Shown here piece by piece: positions 46,233 to 58,371 of a DNA stretch of 64,000 nt. This stretch comes from Candidatus Saganbacteria bacterium (GTDB lineage Bacteria > Margulisbacteria > WOR-1 > O2-12-FULL-45-9). Where the stretch lies: the NCBI GenBank assembly GCA_016932255.1, contig JAFGDE010000005.1, positions 1 through 64,000 on the forward strand. Reading direction: 5' to 3'. The position numbers and the translations under genes are program-made. Each line of letters opens with the position of its first letter. Positions within the stretch are counted from its first letter, which is position 1. The notes below the pieces were generated by a model. That model had not been told where the DNA came from. It made no database searches and saw only the letters and a program-made list of their open reading frames with translations.

Positions 46233-47279
46233 TTAACCGTTGGCTTCGGGTGAATAGACCTCGACCTTGTTAAGAAAGGCCCAGGCTACCAGGGCAAAAA
46301 TAGCCACGATCAGAAGCAATGAGAAGAATTGCTGCAGATCAGCATTGATCATTGCCAGCGAAATAGCCCCCAGGACGATCTGAACACAATACAAAGCCAG
46401 GACCGTGGCTTTTTGCGATAATCCCATTAAATGAATGCGGTGGTGGGAATGGTCCTTGCCCGGCGTGCTGAACTTAATATGGTGCAGGTACCGGTTAGTG
46501 AAGACATAGAAAGTATCAAAGATCGGGATGCCCAGAATGATCAAGGGAACCACAAAAGAAATGAACTGCAGCCTGGGAATGTTCAGCACCAGGGCGATGT
46601 CCCAGAGCTTATACAGCTCAAGCCTCAGGCTGATCAGGGCCATGGCAAAGCCGATAAAAGTCGAGCCGCCCTCCCCTAAAAAGATCGAGGCTGGATTAAA
46701 ATTATAACGCAAAAAACCGAGGCAGGCGCCGGCCAGGGCCAGCGCGGCCAGAGCCAGGCCTGGCTGGGAATTGTTCAAGGCCAGTACACAAAGCGATGTC
46801 GAACCGAAAAAACCGACCCCGGTCACCAGACCGTCCATGCCGTCAAGCATATTCATCGAATTCGTCATAAAAGTAATGAAACAGGCTGTCAGGACCCAGT
46901 TGATCGGATCAAAACGAAAGAATTGAAAAACTATGCCTGAAGCATATATAAATAGAAAAGAAGCCAGCAGGTGCGACCATATCTTGTAGCGGGCCCGGAT
47001 CTTTATCCCCGCGTCATCAAGCAGGCCAAAAAGGATAAAGAACAGGCCAAAACCAGCGATCGACCAGAGCACCCTGGCTTCAAGGCCTGTCAGCCAGAGG
47101 ACTCCGACAAATGATAGGTAAATGGCAATCCCGCCGAGCAAGGGGATAGGTTTTGAATGTATCTTGCGGTGGCCGGGTTGGTCAAGGATATGGAACTTAT
47201 GGGACAGAAACTTCGCCACAGGCGTCAGAATCAGCGACAGCACCAGCGATGACAGAAAAATAAGCACAAATTTCAGCAT
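46233..47279 (-). CDS. Polyprenyl-phosphate N-acetylhexosamine-1-phosphate transferase (WecA/TagO family)
   Basis: The 348-residue membrane enzyme transfers a GlcNAc- or related sugar-1-phosphate to undecaprenyl phosphate. About ten membrane segments are seen. PGHRKIHSKPIPLLGG and NSMNMLDGMDGL hold the catalytic Asp residues, and DHSHHRIHLMGLS is the HHR-type loop that separates WecA/TagO from MraY. Together with TagA at 20770 it could start a TagA-type wall polymer; it also sits at the end of the polysaccharide cluster. Confidence 0.92.
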   Translation of the reverse strand: MLKFVLIFLSSLVLSLILTPVAKFLSHKFHILDQPGHRKIHSKPIPLLGGIAIYLSFVGVLWLTGLEARVLWSIAGFGLFFILFGLLDDAGIKIRARYKIWSHLLASFLFIYASGIVFQFFRFDPINWVLTACFITFMTNSMNMLDGMDGLVTGVGFFGSTSLCVLALNNSQPGLALAALALAGACLGFLRYNFNPASIFLGEGGSTFIGFAMALISLRLELYKLWDIALVLNIPRLQFISFVVPLIILGIPIFDTFYVFTNRYLHHIKFSTPGKDHSHHRIHLMGLSQKATVLALYCVQIVLGAISLAMINADLQQFFSLLLIVAIFALVAWAFLNKVEVYSPEANG

Positions 47280-47333
47280 TTGGCTTTATATTATAGAATA
47301 AGACCTATGCGCAGACAAGCCTGAACATTAATA

Positions 47334-48674
47334 TTAGTATTCATTCTTACACAATAAAGCCTTTCCCAGCATCCAGACAATCAGTTTGATGTCCAGGATC
47401 AGGGACCAATTCTCAATATAATAAAAGTCATATTTGACCTTTTCTTCGATCGGCAGCGAGTAAGTCCCGGTGATCTGAGCCAGCCCTGCCAGACCAGGCC
47501 TGACATTATTCCTTTCATCATATCCTGTGATCCTTTGCCTGTACTGCTCAGCAAAGAACGGCCTTTCCGGACGAGGCCCGACCAGGCTCATGTCGCCTTT
47601 CAAGACATTGAAAAGCTGGGGCATTTCATCAAGATGGATCCGCCGCAGATATTTACCAAGACGGGTCTTTCTCGGATCATTGCTGGAGGCCAGGATCGGG
47701 CCAGTATCTTTTTCCGCATTCTCTGCCATGGTCCTGAACTTATAGAGGATAAAGATGCATCCGCCCCTGCCGACACGTTGTTGGCGGTAGAAAACACCGC
47801 CAGGAGAGGAGATCTTGATCAATCCGGCAATAACCAACATTATCGGAGCAAAGATGATAAGACAGACCAACGAAATGGAGATATCCATTAAACGCTTAAT
47901 GATCCTGCCACTGAAAACGATATTGCGCTCCCTTACGCTCATCAGCGGGATATTATCAAGCTCCCCCATTCTGACCGGCTTGGAAATGACCTCGAACAGG
48001 TCCGGCACAATGCTCAGACCGACGCCGAACTTCTTGGCCAGGTTCAACAGTTCATCCCTGGGAAGGTCCGGGATCGCCACAAAGACCTCATCGATCGTAT
48101 TGCTTCTTACTGCCTCATCAAGTTCCTTTACCGAGCCAACATTAGCAACGAGCTGGAAGCCTAGCGAAGGCATTTCCCGTATCTTCTCCGCGATGGACCG
48201 GCCGAGCTCCCCTTCGCCCAGGACAACGGCTTTTTTGCTACCGATACCCCTGCTCTTCAATAGCAGCTCCAGCCTTAAAATGGCTATGCGCGACATGCTT
48301 AACAGAAGAAAACTGATCGGCCAGGCATAGAAGATCAGTATCCTTGAATATTTGAACTCGCTGAATATGAACGAGACTATGATAATACCGACCAGCCCGG
48401 ACAAAGTCCCACCCAGCAGGCCGAAGGCCTCATCGATCTCGACAAAAAAACCCTTGCGCGATCTGTATAATCCCAGGACAAAAAATATTGCGACCCAAAA
48501 AAGGGCGACATAGAACAGATAGATCAGATATAACTTTATTCCCGGTTGGAAAGCCGGGCCGAACCTTTGCCGCAGAAAGTAGGCCAGGATAAACGAAATA
48601 AAGATAAAGAAAACATCGCTCATGACCCTGAGCAGGACAAAACCGGCGTTGGCAAGTAGTTTATCGTACTTCAT
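47334..48674 (-). CDS. Polyprenyl glycosylphosphotransferase (exopolysaccharide initiation)
   Basis: The start is ATG 48674, with GGAG six bases upstream, giving 446 residues; it overlaps the upstream gene by 14 bases. Four N-terminal membrane segments (about 1-115) are followed by a CoA_binding_3/NAD-like domain (VVLGEGELGRSIAEK, about 165-215). The C-terminal bacterial sugar transferase domain has KRLMDISIS, KFRTMAENAEKD, LRRIHLDEMPQLFNVLKGDM and VGPRPERP. It adds the first sugar phosphate to undecaprenyl phosphate for EPS. It is the second initiating transferase in the window. Confidence 0.93.
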   Translation of the reverse strand: MKYDKLLANAGFVLLRVMSDVFFIFISFILAYFLRQRFGPAFQPGIKLYLIYLFYVALFWVAIFFVLGLYRSRKGFFVEIDEAFGLLGGTLSGLVGIIIVSFIFSEFKYSRILIFYAWPISFLLLSMSRIAILRLELLLKSRGIGSKKAVVLGEGELGRSIAEKIREMPSLGFQLVANVGSVKELDEAVRSNTIDEVFVAIPDLPRDELLNLAKKFGVGLSIVPDLFEVISKPVRMGELDNIPLMSVRERNIVFSGRIIKRLMDISISLVCLIIFAPIMLVIAGLIKISSPGGVFYRQQRVGRGGCIFILYKFRTMAENAEKDTGPILASSNDPRKTRLGKYLRRIHLDEMPQLFNVLKGDMSLVGPRPERPFFAEQYRQRITGYDERNNVRPGLAGLAQITGTYSLPIEEKVKYDFYYIENWSLILDIKLIVWMLGKALLCKNEY

Positions 48675-49878
48675 TCGTTTCTCCGCATGCGCTGTCAATT
48701 GCCTGGAACATTTTCTTGCCGACCTGCTCCCAGCTGTATCTTTGGCTGACGAGAGCGCGCGCCCGCTCGCCCAGCCCGCTTCTCAGCGCAGGATCGGCCA
48801 GGAGCTTCAGTATATCCTCCGCGATCTGCTCCGCTGAATCGGCCACAACGAAATGATCCCAGCTCTTCCCCTCAATGGAGGCGAGCGCTTTTGAGGTAGC
48901 CACCACGGCTTTGCCCAAAGACATGGCAATAAGGACCTTGGTTTGCATACCCGCGCCGATCAACTGAGGAGAAACGAACACCTTTGCCCTCCTCACATAA
49001 CTCAACGGATCGTCAACAAAGCCGGTCACGACAACATTGCGGCGGGAGGCCAGCCGCCGGACCGTTTTTGTCGGAAAAGCACCGACAATATAGAACTTCA
49101 ATTCAGGGTGTTTCCCCAGCAGTGAGGGAAAGACCTGTTCAACAAAGAACTCGGCCGCGATCTCATTGGGAAAATAGTCCATCTGCCCCATAAAAACTAT
49201 GGTATCATCTTCCTGGCCGTTGTTCCCTGTTCCGCCCACAGGATCGACCCCCATGGGAATGACCTCGAGCGGCCGCTTGCTCGAAAAGTTTCGGAGCAGG
49301 TAATCCCGGTCTACCGGAGAAGCGACAAAAGCCAGGTCAAAGGACTCAATTATCGAAGCCTCATAATCCCTGACGCGCGGATATTCCAACCAATAGAAAT
49401 ATTTCCAGAAGCCCCGGGCTCCTGACCGGGCGATCTGATAGTTCAGGGATATCGCATCACAATACTCCAGGATCTTCAGGATGTTCCTGGACTTTGCTTC
49501 TGGGAGCCGGCGGACATATTCAGCCGTGCGGATCTGGCTGCAAAGCACCGCGTAATAATCGGCAATGTGCCCGTTGACCCAATCCTGGATCCGGGCAAAA
49601 TAATTGCCAGAGACCTGGACCGGCTTTCGGGATAAAATACCGGGGATGGAGTTCAAAATAAGCCTTTGGGCCGGATAAGGGAACTCTATCAGCTCATCAA
49701 AAGCCCCGGACAATCCCTGCCTGTGGCCGCGAGCCCCATTATCATTGATGAACAGCAGGTGGACCTCATATCTCTGGCGCAGGAGTTTGCCCAGATTATA
49801 CACCCTGATCCGGCCGCCTCCGATCAGCGGGTACGGGGTGCGCGACGATATCATCAATAACTTGCGCTTACCCGGCAT
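48661..49878 (-). CDS. Glycosyltransferase family 4-like
   Basis: The start is ATG 49878 (GGGAGG upstream), 405 residues, overlapping the previous gene by 11 bases. A GT-B fold is seen: N-terminal SSRTPYPLIGGGRIRVYNLGKLL and a donor-site block in the second half (VFVSPQLIGAGMQTKVLIAMSLGKAVVAT). Asp/Glu residues before GAGMQTK match the nucleotide-sugar site of group 1 enzymes. It probably adds a sugar to the lipid-linked repeat unit in the cytoplasm. Sugar specificity is unknown. Confidence 0.88.
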   Translation of the reverse strand: MPGKRKLLMISSRTPYPLIGGGRIRVYNLGKLLRQRYEVHLLFINDNGARGHRQGLSGAFDELIEFPYPAQRLILNSIPGILSRKPVQVSGNYFARIQDWVNGHIADYYAVLCSQIRTAEYVRRLPEAKSRNILKILEYCDAISLNYQIARSGARGFWKYFYWLEYPRVRDYEASIIESFDLAFVASPVDRDYLLRNFSSKRPLEVIPMGVDPVGGTGNNGQEDDTIVFMGQMDYFPNEIAAEFFVEQVFPSLLGKHPELKFYIVGAFPTKTVRRLASRRNVVVTGFVDDPLSYVRRAKVFVSPQLIGAGMQTKVLIAMSLGKAVVATSKALASIEGKSWDHFVVADSAEQIAEDILKLLADPALRSGLGERARALVSQRYSWEQVGKKMFQAIDSACGETNEVR

Positions 49879-51046
49879 GGCCGATGACCTCCCGGTACGC
49901 CGCAAGCATTTTCTCCGCGGAATATTTTATATCGAATTTTTCAACGGCCAACTGCCTGGCCTTCCCTGCCCTGGCCCTGGCACAAGCCTCGTTGTCAATT
50001 TGTTCCATTATCCCTCGACAGACCGCAGTCACATTGCGCTCGACGACCGCTCCCGCGTCAGATGCTTTGACCTGCCTGCTGATACCGATATTATCGGTGA
50101 CGATCACAGGCAGTCCCGCGGCCATGGCTTCCAGAACAGAAATGGGCGCCGCGTCACTGAGCGATGTTAAAGCGAAAAGATCGCTTTCAAGCAAAAGCCC
50201 GATCTTTTTCTCATCGCCGCGGATCATTCCCGGCAGGATGACCCTATTGGCAAGGCCACTAGCCTTGAGCCCGGCCCGCAGGTCCAACCCCGGCGCCGCC
50301 GGGCCTGCCAGGACCAGATAAGTGTCTGGCCGACGGGCATGGACCTCTTTGAAAGCGTCCAGCAGCAGATCCAAGCCCTTTTCCCAGCTGAGCCTGCCCA
50401 GATATAAGATGATCTTGGCTGAGCCGCTGATGCCATGCTCCGCCCTGAACCAGGGCCGGGGCTGCGGCACAGAATATTTGTTGGTATCGATCCCCGGCGG
50501 GATAAGCCAGCTACGCAGACCGGACGGAACAAATCTCTTGGACAGTTCAACCTCTTCCTCGCTGACAAAATGGACTCCGCCGGCGTTGCCCAGTATTTTC
50601 CGGACAAATAAATTATAATAGAATGACTTCTTGAGATATCCCCGGCTGAACACGCTGGTATTCAAATTGCCGTGCAGCGAGACCAGTGCGGGCACGCGAT
50701 TTTCCGCAGCGATCCGTGAGGCGATATAGCTCGGATAAGACCAGATCGAATGCAGATGAACAAGATCGTACCTTTTAACGACCTGCTTCAGGCGGGAACG
50801 CAGCGGCAAAGAGAACAGGTAATTATTCGGACCGAAATATTTAAAATATGTGACCTTGAGCCCGTCCAGGTCCTTCTCCTGGCCTGAGCGGATCTCAGCA
50901 GAATTTTCCAGCGAGAGGCCCGTGGTATAGACCGTCACATCAACTCCGGCTTTGGCCAATTCCCTGTTCAAGGCGTGGACATAATGAGGCAGACCGCCTG
51001 TCTCAGCGGCCGGTAGATAACTTGGAGTTACGCATAGTACTTTCAT
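49868..51046 (-). CDS. Glycosyltransferase family 4
   Basis: The 392-residue GT-B enzyme has LPAAETGGLPHYVHALNREL at the N-terminal acceptor side, LGRLSWEKGLDLLLDAFKEV and SLSDAAPISVLEAMAAGLPVIVTD at the donor side; the E-x7-E motif is in the latter. It lies 12 bases after the rmd stop in the same operon. Specificity is unknown. Confidence 0.92.
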   Translation of the reverse strand: MKVLCVTPSYLPAAETGGLPHYVHALNRELAKAGVDVTVYTTGLSLENSAEIRSGQEKDLDGLKVTYFKYFGPNNYLFSLPLRSRLKQVVKRYDLVHLHSIWSYPSYIASRIAAENRVPALVSLHGNLNTSVFSRGYLKKSFYYNLFVRKILGNAGGVHFVSEEEVELSKRFVPSGLRSWLIPPGIDTNKYSVPQPRPWFRAEHGISGSAKIILYLGRLSWEKGLDLLLDAFKEVHARRPDTYLVLAGPAAPGLDLRAGLKASGLANRVILPGMIRGDEKKIGLLLESDLFALTSLSDAAPISVLEAMAAGLPVIVTDNIGISRQVKASDAGAVVERNVTAVCRGIMEQIDNEACARARAGKARQLAVEKFDIKYSAEKMLAAYREVIGHAG

Positions 51047-51058
51047 TGACTTGATCTG

Positions 51059-52977
<1,919 letters not shown>

Positions 52978-53016
52978 TCACTCCTTACTTTACGCTAAAA
53001 ATTATATCATGGACGG

Positions 53017-53838
53017 CTATTGACGCCGAAAAGCTTTCATATAAATAAATCTTCTCAAACGGTTGGGCACAAGCCGCAGACCGATGCGCACTACGAGATT
53101 GACCATAAATTCCATGGGGTTGATCAAGCCGATCCGCCGGAATTCTCGCAGCATCGCCAGTTCGTTCACGAGGTATTTCAACCCGCCCCGTCGATCGATC
53201 ATCTCCCGACCCGCCCTCACGTTGACGAGAACTTCCGGGATATTGGCGAATTTGTAGCCTTTGACCAGCATCCTACCCCAAAGAGGATAGTCTTCAAGTC
53301 CGCGCATCGTTGAATAGCTGCCCGAGGCCAGAATCGCGCTTTTCCTGAACAGGACGGAAACATGGTTGACGGGCATGCGCGTCTTGGCAAAGCGGCGGAG
53401 TTCATCCGGCTCTGTGGGCAGTTTACGGTAAGCATATATATCTGTCTCAGCCCCGTCGAATTCGCTTATCCAGGTCCCGACCACCGCGATCTCAGGATGG
53501 GCCAGCAAATAGGCGGCCTGTTTGGCTAACCTTTCCGGAGCAGAGATATCATCGCTGTCCATGCGGGCGACAAGTTCATGGCGGCACTGCAGCAATCCCG
53601 CGGCGAGCGCCCGGCCCAGACCAACGTTCTTGGCCAGGACGAGCGGACGGATAGCAATCTCTGCGGAACGCCGCCTGATCACGGCCTCGAGTTCGGGCGT
53701 TAGTGGGCCATCCTCGACCAGAACTATTTCCGCCGGCCTAAGCGTTTGCTCGACCAAGCTGCCAAGGGCCCGGTCCAGATGCTCGGCCCGATCGTTCTTA
53801 TAGACCGACATCAAAACTGATATGCTGCTGTCCGTCAT
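53017..53838 (-). CDS. Glycosyltransferase family 2
   Basis: The 273-residue GT-A enzyme has SVLMSVYKNDRAEHLDRALGS, VLVEDGPLTPE and the metal-binding MDSDDISAPERLAKQ. MRGLEDYPLWGRMLVKGYKF holds the later ED-Y motif, as in family 2 transferases that act on lipid-linked oligosaccharides. Overlaps its upstream neighbour by four bases. Confidence 0.93.
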   Translation of the reverse strand: MTDSSISVLMSVYKNDRAEHLDRALGSLVEQTLRPAEIVLVEDGPLTPELEAVIRRRSAEIAIRPLVLAKNVGLGRALAAGLLQCRHELVARMDSDDISAPERLAKQAAYLLAHPEIAVVGTWISEFDGAETDIYAYRKLPTEPDELRRFAKTRMPVNHVSVLFRKSAILASGSYSTMRGLEDYPLWGRMLVKGYKFANIPEVLVNVRAGREMIDRRGGLKYLVNELAMLREFRRIGLINPMEFMVNLVVRIGLRLVPNRLRRFIYMKAFRRQ

Positions 53839-54929
53839 TTCTCACAGACCTCGCTGAAAATTTCCAGGTATTTGCCTTTGACCGCATTAATCGAGTAAAT
53901 GTTCTCAGCCCGCTCCCGCGCGGCCCTGCCCAGGCGCGTTCTCAGGCTGACATCCTGAATCAGCAAGCTAAGCTTTTCCAGCCATTCCTCATCACTGCGG
54001 GCCCAGAACCCCTGCTTGCCGTCTTCCAGGATGTCGGCATTGGCGCCGACCGGCGAAACAACTGAGGGGATGCCCAGGGCCATATACTGGATTATCTTAA
54101 AACCGCATTTGCCGCGAGTAAAGGGGGTATCGGGCAATGGATTGATACCGATATCGAACTGCGCCAAACTGGCCTTTTCGCTCTCTAGATCCCAGCGCAC
54201 GGCGCTCAGCCGATCCACCCGCAGGTCGCCGGTATAGCCCAGGAGAATGACCTGCAAGTCCGGGAACCTTTTCAGCAGCTCCAGCAGTGGCTGGCGCACG
54301 ACATCAATATAAAGGGTCGTGCCATAACTGCCTGTCCAGCCTATCGTAATTTTCCGGTCTCCGGCCGGGCGCTCCACGATCCGGTATGTATCCTTGCTCA
54401 GGTCAACGACCGTTGGAATAATCTTGACATTTTGATTGAATTGCCTGGCAAGATCAGCCAAGGTCCGATTACCGGCGATCACGACATCCGCTAGCCTGAT
54501 GTTCTGCCTGGTCCTCAGATGGTTCGCCTTGACCCACTTGATATAAGTATTGGCCCGGCTGGTAAATGAAAGATAAATGGCATCATCGAAATCATAAACG
54601 ATCGGCTTACGCAGCAGGAACTTGACGATAAAGGCAAAAAGTTCCGGCCCTATTGGAACGATATTACGGTGAATGAACACAAGATCGCAATCAACTGCCT
54701 TGAACACATCGATAAAGCGCCGCAGGAACGCCAGGAAAAAGAAGAACGCTTTCAGTATCGCCGCTCCCACCCCAGGTTTGAAATAGTAGCGTTTTAAGCC
54801 CTCATTAACGAAAGGAATGAATTTGCACTCAATACCCTCGGCCGCAAATGTTTCAAAGAACTGGGTGGCCCGAAAGCGCGAGCTTCCCGAACCATCAGAG
54901 CTTTCAGGCGTAAAGAAGGCTATCTTCAC
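53835..54929 (-). CDS. Glycosyltransferase family 4/1-like
   Basis: The 364-residue GT-B protein has AFFTPESSDGSGSSRFRA at the start, IGWTGSYGTTLYIDVV and DIGINPLPDTPFTRGKCGFKIIQYMALGIPSVVSPV at the donor side. It overlaps the genes on both sides by four bases. Sugar specificity unknown. Confidence 0.9.
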   Translation of the reverse strand: MKIAFFTPESSDGSGSSRFRATQFFETFAAEGIECKFIPFVNEGLKRYYFKPGVGAAILKAFFFFLAFLRRFIDVFKAVDCDLVFIHRNIVPIGPELFAFIVKFLLRKPIVYDFDDAIYLSFTSRANTYIKWVKANHLRTRQNIRLADVVIAGNRTLADLARQFNQNVKIIPTVVDLSKDTYRIVERPAGDRKITIGWTGSYGTTLYIDVVRQPLLELLKRFPDLQVILLGYTGDLRVDRLSAVRWDLESEKASLAQFDIGINPLPDTPFTRGKCGFKIIQYMALGIPSVVSPVGANADILEDGKQGFWARSDEEWLEKLSLLIQDVSLRTRLGRAARERAENIYSINAVKGKYLEIFSEVCEK

Positions 54930-55984
54930 CGGGGGCCTCCTTCAACCAATAGGCTGTAACTGGCCGAGAAAGGTTTGATCTCAATGCGCTCGTTCGCCGG
55001 CAAGCCTGATAACAGATCATTGGAAAGCAATACAATAGTGTCGGCCTCAAGGTCTTGCAGGATAGCCTGAAGCTGACCGAGGTCCTGCAGCAAGACCAGC
55101 CTGATGAACAGGTCCGGCCAAATAGGATTATTGCTGAACCTTTCGAGCTCGATTTCCTGCGGGATCACCTGATATCCTGCGCTAAAGCAATCTGGGACCA
55201 GGTCCAACAACAGCACTTTACCAGCCCGGCTCAACCGGGAAGAAAGCACATTACCTTCGCTTTCCAGACCCAACGCGCTGAGCAGTGTCACCAGCTTGTT
55301 CTTGAGCCAGCGGGGCAGGAACGATTTAAAGGAATTAATGATCAGCTGGCCTGTATTTGTACTGCCGGAAGTAGTATGAACGCCGCGGCCGTATCTTTGT
55401 CTCAGCTGCCAGAGCTGCTTTTCCACGCCCCGCAAAGCCGAGGGCGAATCATGCCACAGGAACAAAGGAAAGACCAGCACATCCGATCCCCGCTGGGCGC
55501 ACTTCAGTGAAAGGTCTGCTCCGTAGGAATTCCAGCCCAGAGAATGGTCAAACCCGCCCAGGTCGAGAAAAACTTCTTTTGGCATGATCATAATAGATTC
55601 ATCGACAGTCTGGGCTTTTTGAGGACAACAGAACGGCCTGCCCCAGACAGCTTTTCTATCCTTGATAAAACCAAGCCGCTGCCCCTGCCTGGACATGCCG
55701 GAACAACCGGCCATACCGAATTCATGGTTTTCGACCAGCCTGGCCAGGGTCGCCAGCCAGTCCGGAGAATAAAGACTGACATCCTGATGAACGATGATCA
55801 AAAAGTCGCCCTTGGCCCCGGCAGCTGTGCTGTTATAAGCTTCGCCAGCCGACTTACAGCGGCCGTTCGAGTTATCGATCAACAGGAACTCAAAATACCG
55901 ATAGGTCTGTTCGTTCAGCGTCCGCAGGGTGTGCCGCTCAAAGACCTGCTTATCGTAATATGTACAAAGCACGGAAAATCTCAT
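54926..55984 (-). CDS. Glycosyltransferase family 2-like with C-terminal extension
   Basis: The start is ATG 55984, right after the stop of the upstream gene, giving 352 residues. The GT-A part has SVLCTYYDKQVFERHTLRTL, LLIDNSNGRCKSAGEAYN, VHQDVSLYSPDWLATLA (a HQD variant of the DXD motif) and LGGFDHSLGWNSYGADLSLK. The last ~150 residues are a separate, Leu-rich segment of unknown role. HQD-containing family 2 enzymes often act in polysaccharide clusters. Confidence 0.86.
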   Translation of the reverse strand: MRFSVLCTYYDKQVFERHTLRTLNEQTYRYFEFLLIDNSNGRCKSAGEAYNSTAAGAKGDFLIIVHQDVSLYSPDWLATLARLVENHEFGMAGCSGMSRQGQRLGFIKDRKAVWGRPFCCPQKAQTVDESIMIMPKEVFLDLGGFDHSLGWNSYGADLSLKCAQRGSDVLVFPLFLWHDSPSALRGVEKQLWQLRQRYGRGVHTTSGSTNTGQLIINSFKSFLPRWLKNKLVTLLSALGLESEGNVLSSRLSRAGKVLLLDLVPDCFSAGYQVIPQEIELERFSNNPIWPDLFIRLVLLQDLGQLQAILQDLEADTIVLLSNDLLSGLPANERIEIKPFSASYSLLVEGGPR

Positions 55985-55985
55985 G

Positions 55986-57254
55986 CTATTTTTTTGCTCC
56001 CTCGGCCATAAGCTCAAGCGATGAATATTTCCTGGAGAACAGGACGATCAGATAAGCAAGCACGATCACCAAAAAGCCTGACGAACCCATAATATAGGGA
56101 TTGGTGCCGGCATAGAACAAATATGAAATATAGCCGCTCATGACGACCGAACAGAGATAACGGTTCTGCCCCAGGACATCATAGTAATAGAAATAAAGAA
56201 AGAGAGGCATGCCCAGGAACAGGCCGAAGATCACAAAACCGACCAGGCCGAGTTGAAGGAACAGATGGAGATACTCCAGTTCAAAGTATTGGGTCGTTGA
56301 GAACTTACGCACATATCTGATACGCCTGAGATTCTCGCCCACCGCGCCAAAGCCTCCACCCCAAATGGAACCGCGGTCGATATTATCGGAAAGGTACTCG
56401 GCCTGTTCCAGCCTGACTAGGTTGGAAAACGTGCTCATATCCAACCCTTCAGCAGCCTCACCTACAGCGCGGAAAACCAGCGGCGATACAACGATCATCA
56501 GCAGTAACACAGCCATCACCCTGATCAGAGGGTCCCTGACCAGAGGGAACTTGAACCTGAACCAGCCCTGAAAAAGAACAAAGAACGCGCCAGCCAATAC
56601 CAGACCGAGAAAGAACGCTTTGTTAAAACCGGTAAAACTGGCCAGGAAGGTTATCAGCAGGCACACCTTCCACTTAAAGCGCGGATCATAACGCATGATG
56701 CCCAAAAGCAGGAATAGGTTCACCGGAATGAACACGTTGCTTCGCAAAATGATCCTAACGAGGCCTGTCTGGCTCATATGCACGCCGCTGCCCAGGCCGG
56801 AAGGCTGCAAAAAGGCGGAGACCGCCGACCTGGTCAACGGATCAAGGAACATATATACGATAAAAAGAATTATCGTCAGAAAGGCCACAAAAGTCACCGA
56901 CTGGGCAACAAGATGAATAAAGCCCCTGAAGGAATCATTGTCGTACAACAGATAGACAAAGAACATGATCGATATCAGCGGAAAAACGTTGACGAAATCG
57001 ATTATATTGGCCAGGGGGTTGCCGTTGATAACGCCGATCACCAGCCAGATCATGGGAAAAACAAAACTAAAGAAGAAAACAAAGATCATCAGATCCATTC
57101 TGATCTTTTTGTCGACCAACAGCATGGTCAGGAACCCAAAGCCGGACATTACCAATAAAAGCATGAACTTGATCGGAACAGGCCCGAATTTCCCGTAGGG
57201 AAAAACGATCATAAATATTATACATAGCCCCAGAATGGTCTTAAACAATCTCAT
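55986..57254 (-). CDS. O-antigen polymerase/ligase-like membrane protein
   Basis: The 422-residue protein has about ten to twelve membrane segments and a soluble loop (about 255-320) containing LDMSTFSNLVRLEQAEYLSDNIDRGSIWGGGFG-like sequence. In the Wzy/O-antigen ligase family such a loop lies at the periplasmic face. It would polymerise or ligate the exported repeat units. It is the only polymerase-like gene seen in the cluster, and no flippase (Wzx) is present in the window. Confidence 0.8.
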   Translation of the reverse strand: MRLFKTILGLCIIFMIVFPYGKFGPVPIKFMLLLVMSGFGFLTMLLVDKKIRMDLMIFVFFFSFVFPMIWLVIGVINGNPLANIIDFVNVFPLISIMFFVYLLYDNDSFRGFIHLVAQSVTFVAFLTIILFIVYMFLDPLTRSAVSAFLQPSGLGSGVHMSQTGLVRIILRSNVFIPVNLFLLLGIMRYDPRFKWKVCLLITFLASFTGFNKAFFLGLVLAGAFFVLFQGWFRFKFPLVRDPLIRVMAVLLLMIVVSPLVFRAVGEAAEGLDMSTFSNLVRLEQAEYLSDNIDRGSIWGGGFGAVGENLRRIRYVRKFSTTQYFELEYLHLFLQLGLVGFVIFGLFLGMPLFLYFYYYDVLGQNRYLCSVVMSGYISYLFYAGTNPYIMGSSGFLVIVLAYLIVLFSRKYSSLELMAEGAKK

Positions 57255-58371
57255 AAAATCTCTCTAAGTATAGGCGGGCCGCCCTGACCCAGCTCAGTTT
57301 TTCCACTACCTGCCTGCCCTGAGCGACCATGCTGGATGCCAGCCCAGGCTCGTTCAAAGCGCGCCCGACAGCTTCAAGTATCTCTTTCTGCTGTTTTGGA
57401 TCGACCATGAGCGACGCCTGACCGATGACCTCCTTAAAAACGTCCGCGTTGCCGACTATTACAGGTTTATCATGCAGCATCGCCTCAAGCGGCGGCAAAC
57501 CAAAGCCCTCATAGGTCGACAAATAAATGAACACGGAGCAGCCGGCATATAACGTGTTCAACTCCTCATCGTTGACAAATTCGTGATGGATTACGTACTG
57601 ACCGCCGTGCCTGCGGTTGATCTCATCGATCATTGCCACCAGATCGGCTCTCGGCCTGGTAGCATTCCTGCCGACCAGGACCAGCCGGACCTTTTTGTCC
57701 TGCGCCAGCCGCGCATCCCAGGCCCGGATCAACTCAACAACATGGCGCCGGTTGAACATCGTTCCGACATACAGGGCATAGCGGCCGCTGATTGCCTCAG
57801 GTGATCGGCTCTCCCCCAGCATATTGGCCGGCTTATCAATACCGCAAGGTATTACGGCGATCTTTCCGGCCGGGACATGATAATGGTCAACGATCTCTTT
57901 TTTTGAGGCCTCTGAATCGGTGATGATCAACGTTGCCAGGGAACAGGACAGCCGTGAAAGCAGATCGGAAATCATCTCTTTTCTGGGATATTCCTGTCTG
58001 AGGGTATGATAGGAAATGTCGTGCACGACCACGCACTTTTTGCCCGGATAGAACAAAGGCATTGAATAATACGGCGAATAGAAGATATCCACTCTGTCCC
58101 GCAACAGTCTCGCGAGCAAACTGAGCTGCTGCCAGACTATCCCGCTCATGGGCAAACGCCGCAATATCTTTGGCCAGCGAACCTCGCGGCAGATAAATTC
58201 AGGCCCCAGTCCGCTGAGGTCGAACAGAGAGCTCTTGAGATCGTCAAAATACAGGATGTACTCGTTAGCCTGACCGCAACGGCTCCATTCCTTTAACAGG
58301 CTGTACAGCACCCTGGCGGTACCGCCGCCAAGCCCACGCTGCAAACATCTTGCGTCAATGCCTATACGCAT
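57241..58371 (-). CDS. Glycosyltransferase family 4
   Basis: The start is ATG 58371 with GGAGG seven bases upstream, giving 376 residues (MRIGIDARCLQRGLGGGTAR). LYVGTMFNRRHVVELIRAW and YLSTYEGFGLPPLEAMLHDKP are the donor-side motifs of mannosyl- or rhamnosyl-type group 1 enzymes. It overlaps the polymerase by 14 bases and its upstream neighbour by 10. Confidence 0.92.
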   Translation of the reverse strand: MRIGIDARCLQRGLGGGTARVLYSLLKEWSRCGQANEYILYFDDLKSSLFDLSGLGPEFICREVRWPKILRRLPMSGIVWQQLSLLARLLRDRVDIFYSPYYSMPLFYPGKKCVVVHDISYHTLRQEYPRKEMISDLLSRLSCSLATLIITDSEASKKEIVDHYHVPAGKIAVIPCGIDKPANMLGESRSPEAISGRYALYVGTMFNRRHVVELIRAWDARLAQDKKVRLVLVGRNATRPRADLVAMIDEINRRHGGQYVIHHEFVNDEELNTLYAGCSVFIYLSTYEGFGLPPLEAMLHDKPVIVGNADVFKEVIGQASLMVDPKQQKEILEAVGRALNEPGLASSMVAQGRQVVEKLSWVRAARLYLERFYEIV